64,000 nt of DNA from Hesseltinella vesiculosa (GCA_002104935.1 MCGT01000020.1:248001-312000); one strand, 5' to 3'. Positions 45,689 to 57,230 are shown, counted from the stretch's first letter. Notes: generated from the sequence alone by a model not told the origin. Translations and numbers: made by a program.

Positions 45689-48600
45689 ATGGCAAAAAAG
45701 AAGAAAACTAAAATCAAAAACCAAAGCGGCTACGCTACAACTTCGCTCCCCTCCAAACCCAAACCGAGTGCCATCGAATCTCAACCCGATCCCGTCGTTG
45801 AAGATCCCCCTTCCACCACCGCTCCTGCCACTATTGAAACATCCCTATCGCCCTCAATCCATCCTCTCAGTGACAACAACAGCAATGAACTTAGCGTTGA
45901 TAGACTTGTTGACAAGTTCAAACCAATCAACGATCGCAAGGCCGACAATGTTCTTCTGGAACTGGACATGCTGCAAGGTCCAAGGCACACGCTAGATCTT
46001 GGTGACATCAAGACATCGTTTACCTTGAATCAAAAAGTCGAAAACAAGATTGTCGACATGGCGATTCATGAAACAGAAACTGACCACTTTGGTAAATATA
46101 TTCTTTAATACTTCCTCTGTCTCACTCTTTCACACTCGCTGTATGTCTTATAGATGCCTTCATCAAACCCATTCGGCGACGCTCCTCGCAAACGGATAAA
46201 GACCGCGTGGTTGGCACCCTTGACGTGGTTTTTCGCGCTCTAGTCAAACTTGGTTTCAATACCAATGATATTGAAGCATCTATGCGTGCAACAGTATCAG
46301 CCGATATCCAGGATCACCTGTCTTGGGTAACAATGAACAAACCGAGTCGAACCAGGCTCTGACCACCCACGTTCCTTTTTATTAGCTTCTATTACATGTA
46401 CCATATGAAAGGATGCCTGTTGGATTTTATGAAAAGTATTACACGGAAAAACAAGTTAATATCACGCTTGTAAGCATCCATCCGTATTTGTTTTGCATTC
46501 ACGTCGCTCAATCTCTCTTCTTGCTCACGCTTCAACAGGAATCCAATGCAAATCCCTCCGACTCGCCAATGCAGCCACCTTCTGTGGGGACCGTCCAAAC
46601 TCCACCAGACACCGCGACTATCGTCTCTCGTAAGAATGACAACGTCTTACTACCAAACATGACCGAAGATCACGACAAGCTATGGCAAATCCTAGATCAA
46701 TTTTCTGTAAGCCGGCCCACATTTCTTCAAGTAGAACGGTCCTCACCCCCCCTTTTTATATGTTCAATTAATTTTGTGCATGATGACAGTCAGACGATGA
46801 AGACTACGACGTGAACAAAGACCACGCCGCAAAACGCGTACAACTAGCCAGCATTGACGCTCAGCTGGGAACTGGAAAATCGAAAAAGCACCATGGGCTG
46901 CCTCCAAACGAAGTAGAGCGTCTCCAGCATCGCAAATTGCATCTCGAAGGGAAGCTCAGCGCCCTCTCCAACCAACCTGATTTTGATAAAACCATTGCCA
47001 ATAGTGAATATGTCACTCGCCAACAAAATGCTGCAGAGCGCCGCCAATCCCTCGAACTAAAATTGCGAAAGCAATCCCCAAGCTGCCCCTCTTCACCTAC
47101 CACATCTGCTCATTCAACACGTAGATCTTCATCCTCCTCATTTTCCAGCCAGTCGTCCAACCCGTCCACCCTCGTATCCATTTTGGATGAAGATGCCATG
47201 GATGAGGGCCTGTTTGGTGGGTTGATGGAGATGATGGAAGAGCAGGCTGTTTCGGAGGACACCCCCAAATCCACACCGCAGCCTCTCCAAGTGTTTAGCC
47301 TGCCCTTGGCCAACATCGGAAATACGCACTTGCCCAAGACTCACCTCGAAGAGTATGGTCGCAAACATGGATTTCTCGGTGTAAAGATCAAACGAAAGTG
47401 CTGTCACTCCAAAGCATGGCAAGCAACCGCCACTTTACGATCTCGATTCTTCCAAGACAACCTCGTCATCTCACTACCTCCAAACATGGCTGCTGAAATG
47501 GATCAAGAAGCCGACCAACTTGTTTCCGTAAGCAGCATTGGAGAGAGAATGAATAGGCAACAATAGTTGGCGTGCTAATTCATATGTCTATTTCGTAGCT
47601 GTGGGCTTTGTTTACTTTGGAACCGGAGTCTTTCGTGTACTTGGCTATGGCCTCCATTTTTAAGGACGTTTGGAAGCAATGGAAAGACAGCAAGGTAATA
47701 TTTGCCATAAACATTTACTGCAACGGTTCCTTATATTTTTATAAAAAAAAAAAAAAAAAAAAAAAGTTCGAAGAGGAAATGCGCCCGCAGCTCGAAGCCG
47801 ATCGCCACCGCTTTCGATTTTTAATTGACACTCTGGAAGATTCGCTTGACCGGTCGGTCACATCTCCTCGTCCTGTACGACACCATCCACCTTTTATTCT
47901 TGCCATCTCACGCCTTTTTTTTTCTTATAGCATCTTCCCCATCTTGGAATACTACCAGAAGTGAACAATGGACCCGCTGGTGATGCTTTGAAGAAAAGAC
48001 AAACCGATGAATTTGCAAAGAGCAAAGCTACTTTCAAGAGTCGCTTGGACACGCTCTTTTACAAGTCTTACAAGGTACATGATGGGATTGGTTGTACCAG
48101 ATGACATGTCGCTCATGTTCGATTATAGGACAAGCGTCAATTGCTACCAATCTCGGATTTCCGTGACGAAATTATCCAAACTGTCAATAAGCATCAAGTC
48201 GTGGTCTTGTCTGGTGAGACAGGCTGGTATGCAAATCTTCGATTTTTCATCTATAAATGTGCATCAGAACTCACTGATGGACCTATATTCTTACATGATA
48301 GTGGTAAATCAACACAGCTGCCGCAATTCTTGGCCGAAGAAATCTTGACCAACGCCACCTGCTCCCATGGGCAAATCATTTGTACTCAGGTATAACCGGA
48401 AAAACTGCCCTGTTTATTCCTGCTTCTCACTCTTGTCTTTGACAGCCACGTCGTATTTCAGCCATGTCCATTGCACAGCGGGTTTCGCTGGAAATGGGTG
48501 ACCGGCCAAAGACCACAGGCTTGGATGGGTCGTTGGTAGGCTACCAAATTCGAATGGAAAATCAAACTTCGCCAAGCAACGTGCTCGTGTTTTGTACGAC

Positions 48601-51331
48601 TGTAATACTTGTAAATTGAATACCAGAACGTTCACCTAATTTTTTTTTTTTTTGGCTTCGCAACAGGGTATACTCCTTCGCCGCCTGGAAAATGATCAAG
48701 ACCTAACAGGCATCAAGTACGTGATCATCGACGAAGTACATGAACGGTCCATGGAAAGCGACTTCTTGATGGTTATTCTGCAGCGCATACGCCGATCTCG
48801 CCCTGATCTACGGTAAATTTTTGTTGGCTTGCCTATCCGCCTCACTACCCCTCATTCGTCTCACTCTCTCTCATTATTTGTATTATTTTGTATGTCAATC
48901 CAGTATTGTCCTCATGAGCGCCACCATCAATGCCGAAAAATTCTCAGCCTATTTTGATCATTGTCCCATGATCACTGTCCCTGGTCGCACCTTTCCTGTT
49001 GATGTTTACCATTTAGAAGATATCGTGGAGAAACTTGGTAGGAAATATCCTGGGCTTACAACCTTAAACACGGAAGACTTTTGCTGACACTTTTTTTTTC
49101 AGAATACACTGTCGAAGACAGGTCACCCTATGCAATCAAAAAGGTGCGCCGTACGCTTGGTAGGTCAGAAGATCGTCGATGCTCATATGTCTCTCCGTCA
49201 TGAATACTTAACTGTCGCTTTTATTTATTTATTTTTTTAGCCCAAGGCTCAGTGAGCGTGTCAACAAAAGGTGGCCGGTCGTATCAGTACCAATACAACG
49301 TCGATGACTCTGGCGGCGAAAGCAATACTGATGACGAGGCCGACATTGAAAGTGTCCTTGGCGACGAGAGCTTTGCAGACCCTGTAAGCAAGTACAGTAC
49401 TAAAACCTGGTCAACCGTTCGGCGTCTAGACCAAAGCAAGATCAATTTGGAGCTGTTGATGCGTCTGATCGAATGCTTGTGCTTGGGATCTGCACGTGAA
49501 AACTTGGATATACCTCAAACTGGTGCCATCTTGGTATTCTTACCCGGTCTCGTGGAAATCCGCACTGCCTATGACCTCATCAACGCCCACCACGAGCTAA
49601 GCAATACAGAGAGGTTTGTCTTGGTGGCCTTGCATTCTTCTTTCTCTTCAGAACAGCAGCAACTGGCATTTGAATCTCCCCCTGCTGGCACGCGCAAAAT
49701 CGTCTTGTCCACAAACATCGCTGAAACTGGGGTGACCATCTCTGACGTCACCATCGTTATTGACTCCGGCATGGCCAATATTGTCAGGTAAGACGTTAAG
49801 ATAACATCGTTGCAACCGGCACTCACTTTTTTTTTATGTAGTTACAATGAAAAGATGCGAATGACACGTATGTCCAAGTCATTTGTAGCAAAGGCAAATG
49901 TGAATCAACGGAAAGGTCGTGCCGGTCGCGTTCAGCAGGGCGTCTGCTTCCGTTTATTCAGCCGGAAACAATACCAGCTCGTAAGATACGCTTCGGAATG
50001 ATGTCGTTCAGAGACCAGAGACTCACATATATCTCTTTAAGATGAACGACTACGAAACGCCGGAGATGTTGCGCATGCCACTGGAAGAGCTTTGCTTGCG
50101 GACCAAGGTATTGAATTTGGGAGATATCCAAACGGTACTGAGCATGGCTTTGGACGCCCCACCTGCTGCAAATGTCACCCGCGCTATCCAAACACTACAA
50201 GAGCTGCAAGCCTTGGCCGACAACGACAATGCTTCCCTCACTCCCCTTGGTGTCCATCTAACCAATCTTCCAGTGGACGTCCACATGGGCAAAATGATCC
50301 TCTTTGGCGCCACTCTGCAATGCCTCGACCCCATTTTGGTGATTGCCGCATGCCTGAGTTACAAATCTCCCTTTTTGAGACCTTTTGGAGAAGAAACAAT
50401 CGCGGAAGAAAAGCACAAGCAATTCCGTCAAGGTACGAAAGGAAAAAAAAAAACTCGAGGCTGACCAGTCGTTTGCGATAGATCATAGCGATTTCCATGC
50501 CATGTACACTGCCTATGCCTCGTGGAAAAAGCAAATTGAAGTTTTGAGACAGCAGCCAGGATGGAGGATCAAAATCAGCGAGTGGGCCAAGAACAACTAC
50601 TTGAGCCAAAAAACTCTGTACATGCTAGATGAGTTGAAAAAGCAGTATACAGACTTGCTGATCAGCATTGGCTTTGTCAAGACAGAACCTAGCACTAAGA
50701 AATTCGCGCTCCCTCTTCCTATCTACAACAAACATAGTTCGTCATCGGCCATGATCCATGCTGCCATCACTGCTGGTCTGTACCCCAAGATCTCAGTTTA
50801 CAAGGATAATATCAAAAAGTTTGTGCAACAAGGGCGTCAGCAACCTATGACCGTCCACCCATCATCGATGCTCTCCAAGGAACAAACTCGACTACCAACT
50901 CCAATCCTTGTTTACAATCGTGCCGTTATGAAAAACAACAAGGTCCAAATGTGGGACGCTGCATCCATCACACCCTTGCCTTTTGTTCTCTTTGCCAAGG
51001 AGGTCGATTTCAAGGTACAAGAATATTTTTGGAAACCTATTTCGAACCACGCTCACTTTTTTTTTTCTTTGCATTGTCTAGTATAAGCGCCAATTGGTCG
51101 TTGTTGATAATTGGGTGCAAGTTAGCTGCTTTGGTCGCACTAGCGTGCTTGTCAAGTACTTGCGTCATAAATTGGTAAAGGAGCAGCCGCAATAGTATAG
51201 CTCAACCGCCGCTCATTTCTATTTCTTGTCAGAACAAAATATTGCAAATCAAAATGGAACGTCCGAGCGCAAACATTGAAGAAAACTCACAGGAAATGAT
51301 GGATCTTATTGAACTCGCACTCTCAAAATAA
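45689..51331 (+). CDS. DEAH/DEVH-box RNA helicase, DHX29/YLR419W-like
   Basis: About 18 exons give around 1,400 residues. The basic N-terminus [17 protein letters not shown] is followed by a UBA-like block ([40 protein letters not shown]) as in DHX29. The helicase core has motif I GETGCGKST (split by an intron at 48227–48302), Ia [72 protein letters not shown] and [22 protein letters not shown], then HA2/winged-helix and OB domains ending ELALSK. Known role of DHX29: 40S-bound helicase that helps scanning on structured 5' UTRs; yeast YLR419W is less studied. DHX57 is the main alternative. An A-run of about 22 lies in the intron at 47743–47764. Confidence 0.92.
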
Positions 51332-51587
51332 AAATCACACGTGCCCTACATCTCGTCAAAGAGGTATTTAGGACACTTCGAGTTACACGTTGACCGAAAT
51401 TGAAAAGACTGTCAAACAAAAAGTTATTGCTGTACAGTCAATATCATTTAAACTTATAGTTTGATAAAGTTATAACTTGTAGTTTTACTGACACCGGGAC
51501 GTTGCACAGGGCTTAAACATGGTTACGCTCAGCCGATATTGAAAAAAACTTGCAACTTTTTAGTTTTTGATGGCAAAATTGACTGCG
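51332..51587. other. Spacer before the palindrome
   Basis: 3' flank of the helicase gene; AT-rich, no coding exon seen. Confidence 0.4.
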
Positions 51588-52597
51588 GTGACAATTTTAA
51601 CATCGGTGATTAAAACCAAAAAAAAAAAGATGTCAGATCTATGAACTTCCCGCGCGCAGAAAAAAAAACATGGCGATGGTATACAAAGGTACAGAAGGTT
51701 TCGAAAAAAAAATTGAAGGCGCAAATACTGTACTCTCCCAGAAAAAATCTGAATGGAAAAATGATGTACGAAAAAAAAAAAACTGCTCTAGTTCACTTGG
51801 ATTAAGCTTGGGAATGTTTTAAGGACAGAGTGCGCTCATCTTGAAAAAAAAAAGGTCTCCAGGACATGCGTGAAAACCCGTCAAAGTCTGAAAAAGCAAT
51901 TGCGGGGACGGGAACCAAGTCATCCGTTCGTCCCGGGTTCGAAAAAAAAACCCATATTTAGACATGGCAAGAAAAGTGTAATGTTTAAGCAAATACTTGC
52001 CTTCAAAGGGAATGAAAATAATTGTGAGCGATATATTTTTCTTTATATGGGTGATGGATTTTTTGAAAATATACTTTCTAAAAAAGTAGCAATTATACTT
52101 TTTAGGAAAGTATATTTTCAAAAAATCCATCACCCATATAAAGAAAAATATATCGCTCACAATTATTTTCATTCCCTTTGAAGGCAAGTATTTGCTTAAA
52201 CATTACACTTTTCTTGCCATGTCTAAATATGGGTTTTTTTTTCGAACCCGGGACGAACGGATGACTTGGTTCCCGTCCCCGCAATTGCTTTTTCAGACTT
52301 TGACGGGTTTTCACGCATGTCCTGGAGACCTTTTTTTTTCAAGATGAGCGCACTCTGTCCTTAAAACAACATTCCCAAGCTTAATCCAAGTGAACTAGAG
52401 CAGTTTTTTTTTTTCGTACATCATTTTTCCATTCAGATTTTTTCTGGGAGAGTACAGTATTTGCGCCATCAATTTTTTTCGAAACCTTCTGTACCTTTGT
52501 ATACCATCGCCATGTTTTTTTTTCTGCGCGCGGGAAGTTCATAGATCTGACATCTTTTTTTTTGGGGGGTTTTAAACACCGATGTTAAAATTGTCAC
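51588..52597. repeat. 1-kb near-perfect palindrome (inverted repeat)
   Basis: Left arm 51588–52088 and right arm 52096–52597 are reverse complements over about 500 bp with only a handful of differences (variable A/T-run lengths and a 3-base insertion near 52365), separated by a 7-base loop, GCAATTA. The outer ends read TGACAATTTTAACATCGGTG and its complement. Because the arms are the same sequence, any frame in one arm recurs in the other. Each arm contains a GGGTTCGAA motif near 51935 and 52245 that resembles a pol III B box, but no full tRNA is present. A transcript would fold into a 500-bp hairpin. It could be a foldback transposon, a recent inverted duplication, or a source of small RNAs. 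Confidence 0.93.
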
Positions 52598-52613
52598 TGT
52601 CAGCCCTTTGGAC

Positions 52614-52703
52614 ATACCGGTAACTAACTGGGTTTACGGAAACCAAAAATCCTGGATGACCAGTGATGTGTTCCGGCACTGCATTGTGGAAATATGTCAG
52701 TAA
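52614..52703 (+). pseudogene. Pogo/Tigger-like DDE transposase fragment
   Basis: Thirty codons before a TAA read TNWVYGNQKSWMTSDVFRHC, matching the conserved start of pogo-like DDE_1 domains, where the family form is GNK.SWMT.E.F..WL. Upstream the palindrome begins immediately, and downstream no further transposase sequence is seen, so this is a small relic cut by the palindrome boundary. Confidence 0.5.
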
Positions 52704-52710
52704 GCTTCTC

Positions 52711-52756
52711 ATTAACTGCCTGCAGAGGTTCTTATTAACTGCCTGCAGAGGTTCTT
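52711..52756. repeat. 23-bp direct tandem duplication
   Basis: Two identical 23-base units at 52711–52733 and 52734–52756, each containing ATTAACTGCCTGCAGAGG. Being perfect, it is recent or a slippage product. It follows the transposase fragment. Confidence 0.85.
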
Positions 52757-52819
52757 AGTGATGGAGATGAAGGTACTTTTTTTTTTATTTTGCTAGCAGC
52801 TTGACCAATTTAAGACTTC

Positions 52820-54219
52820 ATGGTGGGGGTGGAGAAAACCAGGTTCTTTTTCTCAAGGGCTTTAAGCGCTGTACTGGGAGCGTGGGCGCTGGGCGGGAAA
52901 AAGTGGGGCCAAAAGAATCTCGCTTCTCCTTGGCAAGGTCCAGCTGCTCCAATACCAACATTGCCATCGACTCCAGGTCACGCTGCAAAAAAAAAAAAAA
53001 ATCTAAGCTGATTTCAGTGCCTTGTTGTAGCTTACACGCAAGGTCAGCAAGGCCTTCAACGTCGGCAAGAATCGCTTGACCGAGGCAACGGATTGAGGGA
53101 ACGACAGCCGAGCACGTGGAAGAGCAACATAAAGGCCGCTGTCATCAAGGTGAACGGCCGAAATTTCGCCCTGCAGCCCTGTTTTAAAATAAGTCAGGGA
53201 GAGACACCTATTTTCATTTTAATAGCCTTACCCATAAGTTGGATCGCTATGCCCTTCTGGGGAGATTCCCCGCTGATACTCGACAAGATCAGGCGATCCA
53301 AAACTTCTTTGGCCTCCCTTGTCACTTTGCTGTGATCCAGTTTTAGTTTTTGTTCGTCAATGCCTCTAGCAGCCTCGCCAGCGACCAAGTCAATATGTTT
53401 GTGATGGTGATGATGGCTGAATATTATACGGAAATCGATTTTGAAGCTTGAAACGTTGGTGGCTTGGGGGTATTGTTGGCGTTTCATGTCAGAGCTGTAA
53501 GGGTTCATCGTTTCCGAGCTACAAGAATAAACTATAAGGTTCATTTTGGACATGGTGCTTCTTTTACATTTTAGAGTGTATGCGGGATGATCCTTCGAAA
53601 AGACAATCAAACAATGGGAGCCAAATTTTGAACGCAAGGTATATTCATTCAGTCGCATCAAAAAATTCACGGAAACGAAGTTACACTCAGCCTGGGATTG
53701 TCCAATAAAATCATTTTTCTGTTTTTGGATTTCTTTTTTTCCAATTTCCTTCCCATTTACCTGGAAGTTGTTGTCATACTCGCTTGAGCTTGTACAGGAA
53801 GCGTAAAAGGCGATAGCTGAGCGTCTTGAAGGGTCATTTATAAGCTTCAAATAGAACATGAAACCAGACGTTTCACAGAGATGCACAATGACATGACGCG
53901 CAATGTCGCCAACCGGCAAGTCGACAAAGTTGTCAGGAAGATGCAGATTGATAGGCAGAGCAGCGTTGTGACGGAACTGACCATAAAATTCATCTAGCTC
54001 ATCCCAATTAATCATTGCTTCAGAAGGGGGAGATCGTTGGCGGGTGGCACTGTTTTGGCAGCGGATGCAAGTGAGGCACCAGCATCTGCGTCCTTCAAAT
54101 GCACTAGAGGTCGTTTACATTTGCAATCACTACAGCGAGCGATGGGCACTTGATCAGTTACTTGCAATAAAGTGTTCAATGGAGGCATTATCCAGGCGCG
54201 TAACGTTGTGTGATGGCAT
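52820..54219 (-). pseudogene. Uncharacterised Zn-finger-like/coiled gene with frameshift
   Basis: A − strand gene of unknown family. An N-terminal segment from the ATG near 54206 reads MPPLNTLLQVTDQVPIARCS then DCKCKRPLVH, and then the frame shifts by one base near 54090 to continue RRCWCLTCIRCQNSATRQRS and AMINWDELDEFYGQFRHNAA, giving a plausible C-rich zinc module. The main exon (to about 53240) contains DLPVGDIARHVIVHLCETSG and SHHHHHKHIDLVAGEAARGI. In-phase introns at about 53660–53770 (optional, multiple of three), 53193–53236 and 52982–53028 then lead to SAVHLDDSGLYVALPRARLS, VKRFLPTLKALLTLRRDLES and a stop at about 52820. The splice signals look real, but the frame break means it is either a young pseudogene or needs a sequencing check. 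No function can be assigned. Confidence 0.5.
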
Positions 54220-54382
54220 TATAAGAAATAGCGAAGAGAAAGAAATGTCAGGAAAAGGTGTTAAAAAAAGCAAGCAAGTTTTTCTCTTCCCATCCCCCCA
54301 TTTTTTTTTTGCCAAAAACAGAAAAACGATTTTATTGGACAATCCCGGGCTGAGTGTAACTTCGTATCCGTGAATTTTCTGA
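53659..54382. repeat. 71-bp inverted repeat pair flanking 0.58 kb
   Basis: 53659–53729 and 54312–54382 are reverse complements with about five mismatches. The shared core is TTACACTCAGCC.GGGATTG with TTCACGG and ACGAAG outside it. The left arm lies inside the uncharacterised gene and includes a possible intron acceptor. This may be the terminal repeat pair of a small DNA transposon, or a gene segment duplicated in inverted orientation. Confidence 0.6.
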
Positions 54383-55260
54383 ACCACCTCGTTAATTTGG
54401 GATTTTCCACATGAAAACGCCTTCGCCATTTTGTCCATCACTACCAGGTGCTTGGTAGGTAAACGAGAAACGAATGCATTGATATTCAGACTATCACAGT
54501 AGCTTCTGTCGATGGTGTGGCCTTTCGCATGGCCATGGTATTGTGGTGGAGTGATCATTGAAGGTAAAGGTTGTTCGGTAAGAAAAAGAAAGAGAAAAAG
54601 AGTGTGTGAATCTGTGGCAGCCCAAATGGGCAAAATGCATCTCCGACTTAGTGTGCTGTGTTATTCTTGCGTGGATGTGTGGACTGCTTTTTTTTTTTTT
54701 CCTTCTTCTTCTTCTTCTTTGTTATGGCAAAATCTTCTGTATGCACACCTGTTATTATACCTGCTAGGACTGCTTCCGAGGAATACCCCTTCTTTGCAAA
54801 AGATGGGAAGCTACAGGCCTTCAGGAGGAACATAGGAATCGCTGGAAGAAGTCGACGCTAAGAGAACAGCATCTAAATGCAATAGGGTCTTTATGGATTC
54901 CGGGTATTTTTTCTGTGTCGACGATGCATTTGGCTGTATCTCCTCCCTGGAAGGTCAAGTAGTCAAAAGAAATATACGCTGATGAATCTCACTTCTTGCT
55001 TTTTTTTTTTTTTTTTGCTAGTTTTTGGTCCCGTTTGGATGCACGGCATGCCCTGTGCCACGATGACATGATAGCGATACTGCCAAGTCACCAAGAGCTG
55101 CCCACCGACACATCTTGGAAAGGAGAAGCACGATTCCTTTGGCTCCACTTCCCCTGCGCCTACCCTACCAGAGCAATGCTTAAAGCGTTTGATAAAAATC
55201 CCTGGCTTCCTCCCTCCCCTTCACTCTTTCGCAGTAACCGTGAAGGCTTGTGAAATAAAA
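54220..55260. other. Accessory stretch with protein-like shards
   Basis: The − strand at 54390–54570 reads GHTIDRSYCDSLNINAFVSR then MDKMAKAFSCGKSQINEVVQ, which loosely resembles the helix-turn-helix at the start of pogo/CENP-B-like transposases. The + strand at 55020–55250 reads WSRLDARHALCHDDMIAILP without a start or family match. Neither can be built into a full gene. Probable mobile-element debris. Confidence 0.3.
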
Positions 55261-55350
55261 TTTGGTGAAACTTTGAATAAGATACTGTAAGCAAGGTCAT
55301 TTCTCGCTATGTTGTACTCATTTGCAAAACGCGAGGCCAATTGACTTGGG

Positions 55351-55420
55351 GCAATTTTGTGGTGCGATTTGTGATCAGATCGCCTTGTGTCCCCATGGGG
55401 AAAATGGTCGATTTTTCATT
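55351..55420 (+). repeat. Dispersed repeat, copy C
   Basis: Matches block 1 of the repeat at 24172–24245 in the same orientation: CAATTTTG, GTGATCAGAT, CCCCATGGGGAAAATGG and CGATTTTTCAT are shared or nearly shared. Block 2 is absent. A T-run and G-run follow at 55420–55438. Confidence 0.55.
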
Positions 55421-55740
55421 TTTTTTTTTGGGGGGGGGGCATGCCAATGCTGCACGGTCGGGCCGTCATTTTGACAGAGCGAACCGAACCACCTCACACT
55501 TGTTTCTCACTTGGCAGTTTGTCACCTGATGTCATGTCATTGCCATAGTTTGCCGTAATCGCTGGGAGAGGAGGACAGCATAGCATGTACATCCACAGCA
55601 GAACAAATTATCTTACCATTTCGAAATAAAGCTACAATATGGAAATAAGTGTATTTATTAGGCTAATCGATACAGTAAAAGTAGGAACGTAGTGCAACAG
55701 TGAAAGTTGCAATGTAGAATGTAGCTGAAAGAAGGGTAGT
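55421..55740. other. Spacer
   Basis: Downstream of the TPR–MBL gene (its 3' flank). A G-run of about 10 at 55430–55439. No gene seen. Confidence 0.35.
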
Positions 55741-57230
55741 CTATCGCAATGTGTGGCTATTCATCGGAAGTGGTGTGGGATGCTGAACACTAAGGGGTCG
55801 CTTTTTGTCGATGGAAAAGGTGGAGATCATGCTACTGACAGAAGCTCGCTTGGATTTCCTGCTGGTTGGTCTCTCCTCCAAGTCGTTGGAAGTCGGGGAC
55901 ATGCCAAAGCCTACCAAGTCCTCGCCAAGGCATCCCTTTTCCCGCTCAATGGCAATGGTGGACCAATCGACACCGTAATTATGGCCAGGGTAGACAACAA
56001 TACGATCATCTAGCTGACCGAGAGTATGTCGTAGGGTGTTTTCCAACTGACGTCGATCACCGCCCGCCAGATCTGTTCGACCGCACAGTCCGCCGCAAAG
56101 CAACGTGTCGCCCGCAATGAGTCGGCAGTCATTAACCAGGATGGACTGGGATCCGGGTGTGTGCCCAGGGGTATGAATAAATCGAAGATGTGTCCGTTTA
56201 CCAAGGTGTAGCTGAGTTGTGATCTCGGTGCAAGAAGCAACAAGTCGGTTGATGGGAATGGAAGGATTTGTCTGTCGAACAGATGGTATGTCTTCGGCGT
56301 GGATATAGGCTTTGATATGAGGGTAGCGTTTTAATAGACTGGCAAGGCCATTGACTTTGATTGGGAATGTATCGTGACCGACATGATCGATATGGCTGTG
56401 CGTCACCACACAAGCAACGATGGTGTAGCCACGATCTTCCAATGCTTGACAAATCCCGTCAATATCCCAGCACTTCAATAAAGAGAAAGGTAAACGGTGT
56501 GTTTGTACGGGTTGTAGCAGCCACCTTTTTTTCTTACCGCATCCACAATGACACATTGTTTGCTTTCAATGTCGGCCACGAGATAGATAATATTGCGCAT
56601 TTGCTTTGCAAAATCAAACACCTGGCGCTGAACGGGGTTGGCGAAGGATGGTTTTTGTACAGCAAGGTCGCGTCCAACTTCAAGTTGTTGGATATGGAAG
56701 CCCATGTCTCTGTTGTCCTTTTCAATGACAGCCCGTCCGAGTTTGAGGCTGATATCGTGGTTCTCAGGCTCCTAAGTAAAAGTGAGACATGAGGCTTCAC
56801 ATAAAGGAGAAGTAGTTCATAAATCTATTATTACCATCTCTAGCGCTCGGCGATAGAGTTGGATGGCGTCATCATATTGCTCGAGTTCGACCTTGACCTG
56901 GCCTAATCGAAAATAGCCCTTCAAGGAAGAACCAGTGAGATGCTCTTTTCTTGTTATTTTTTTTTCTCTTACTTTTGGCCAGTCAGGGGCAAGTTGAATG
57001 ACTTTTTCGGCGTCCATCAAGGCTAACATAAGCTGATGAGCCAGTAAATAACAGGACGAGCGATTTGAATAAAGCAAAGCTAGGAAATCGGCTGTTGTTG
57101 CATGCTCCATCGATTTCGTGTATTCTTGAATGGCTTCATTGTATTGTTGTTTTTCGTAATGCTGATTCCCTTTTAGAGTAAGAGAATAGCTTTTGCTATT
57201 GCTTGCTGGGGGTTGAAATGGAGATGCCAT
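55741..57230 (-). CDS. TPR–metallo-beta-lactamase fusion protein
   Basis: Four exons (56973–57230, 56835–56918, 56538–56771, 55741–56472), all ending in phase 0, give 435 residues in one chain. Residues 1–125 are TPR repeats: LTLKGNQHYEKQQYNEAIQE, LYSNRSSCYLLAHQLMLALM, GYFRLGQVKVELEQYDDAIQ. Residues 150–400 are a glyoxalase-II-like MBL fold: NIIYLVADIESKQCVIVDA, the metal motif VVTHSHIDHVGHDTFP (HxHxDH), RFIHTPGHTPGSQSILV, LIAGDTLLCGGLCGRTDLAG and IVVYPGHNYG. All metal ligands (His116-type, Asp, distal His) are visible. The last 60 residues are basic and Ser-rich. Known for single-domain relatives: hydrolysis of thioesters or persulfide oxidation. The TPR half suggests chaperone or complex docking. 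Substrate unknown. Confidence 0.85.

Noticed and set aside
51860..51960. Possible tRNA gene around the GGGTTCGAA motif
   Set aside because: The T-stem cannot pair, there is no acceptor stem and no A box at the right spacing.
51870..52314. Matching frames of about 70–100 codons in the two palindrome arms
   Set aside because: They recur only because the arms are copies of each other; no start context or domain supports coding.
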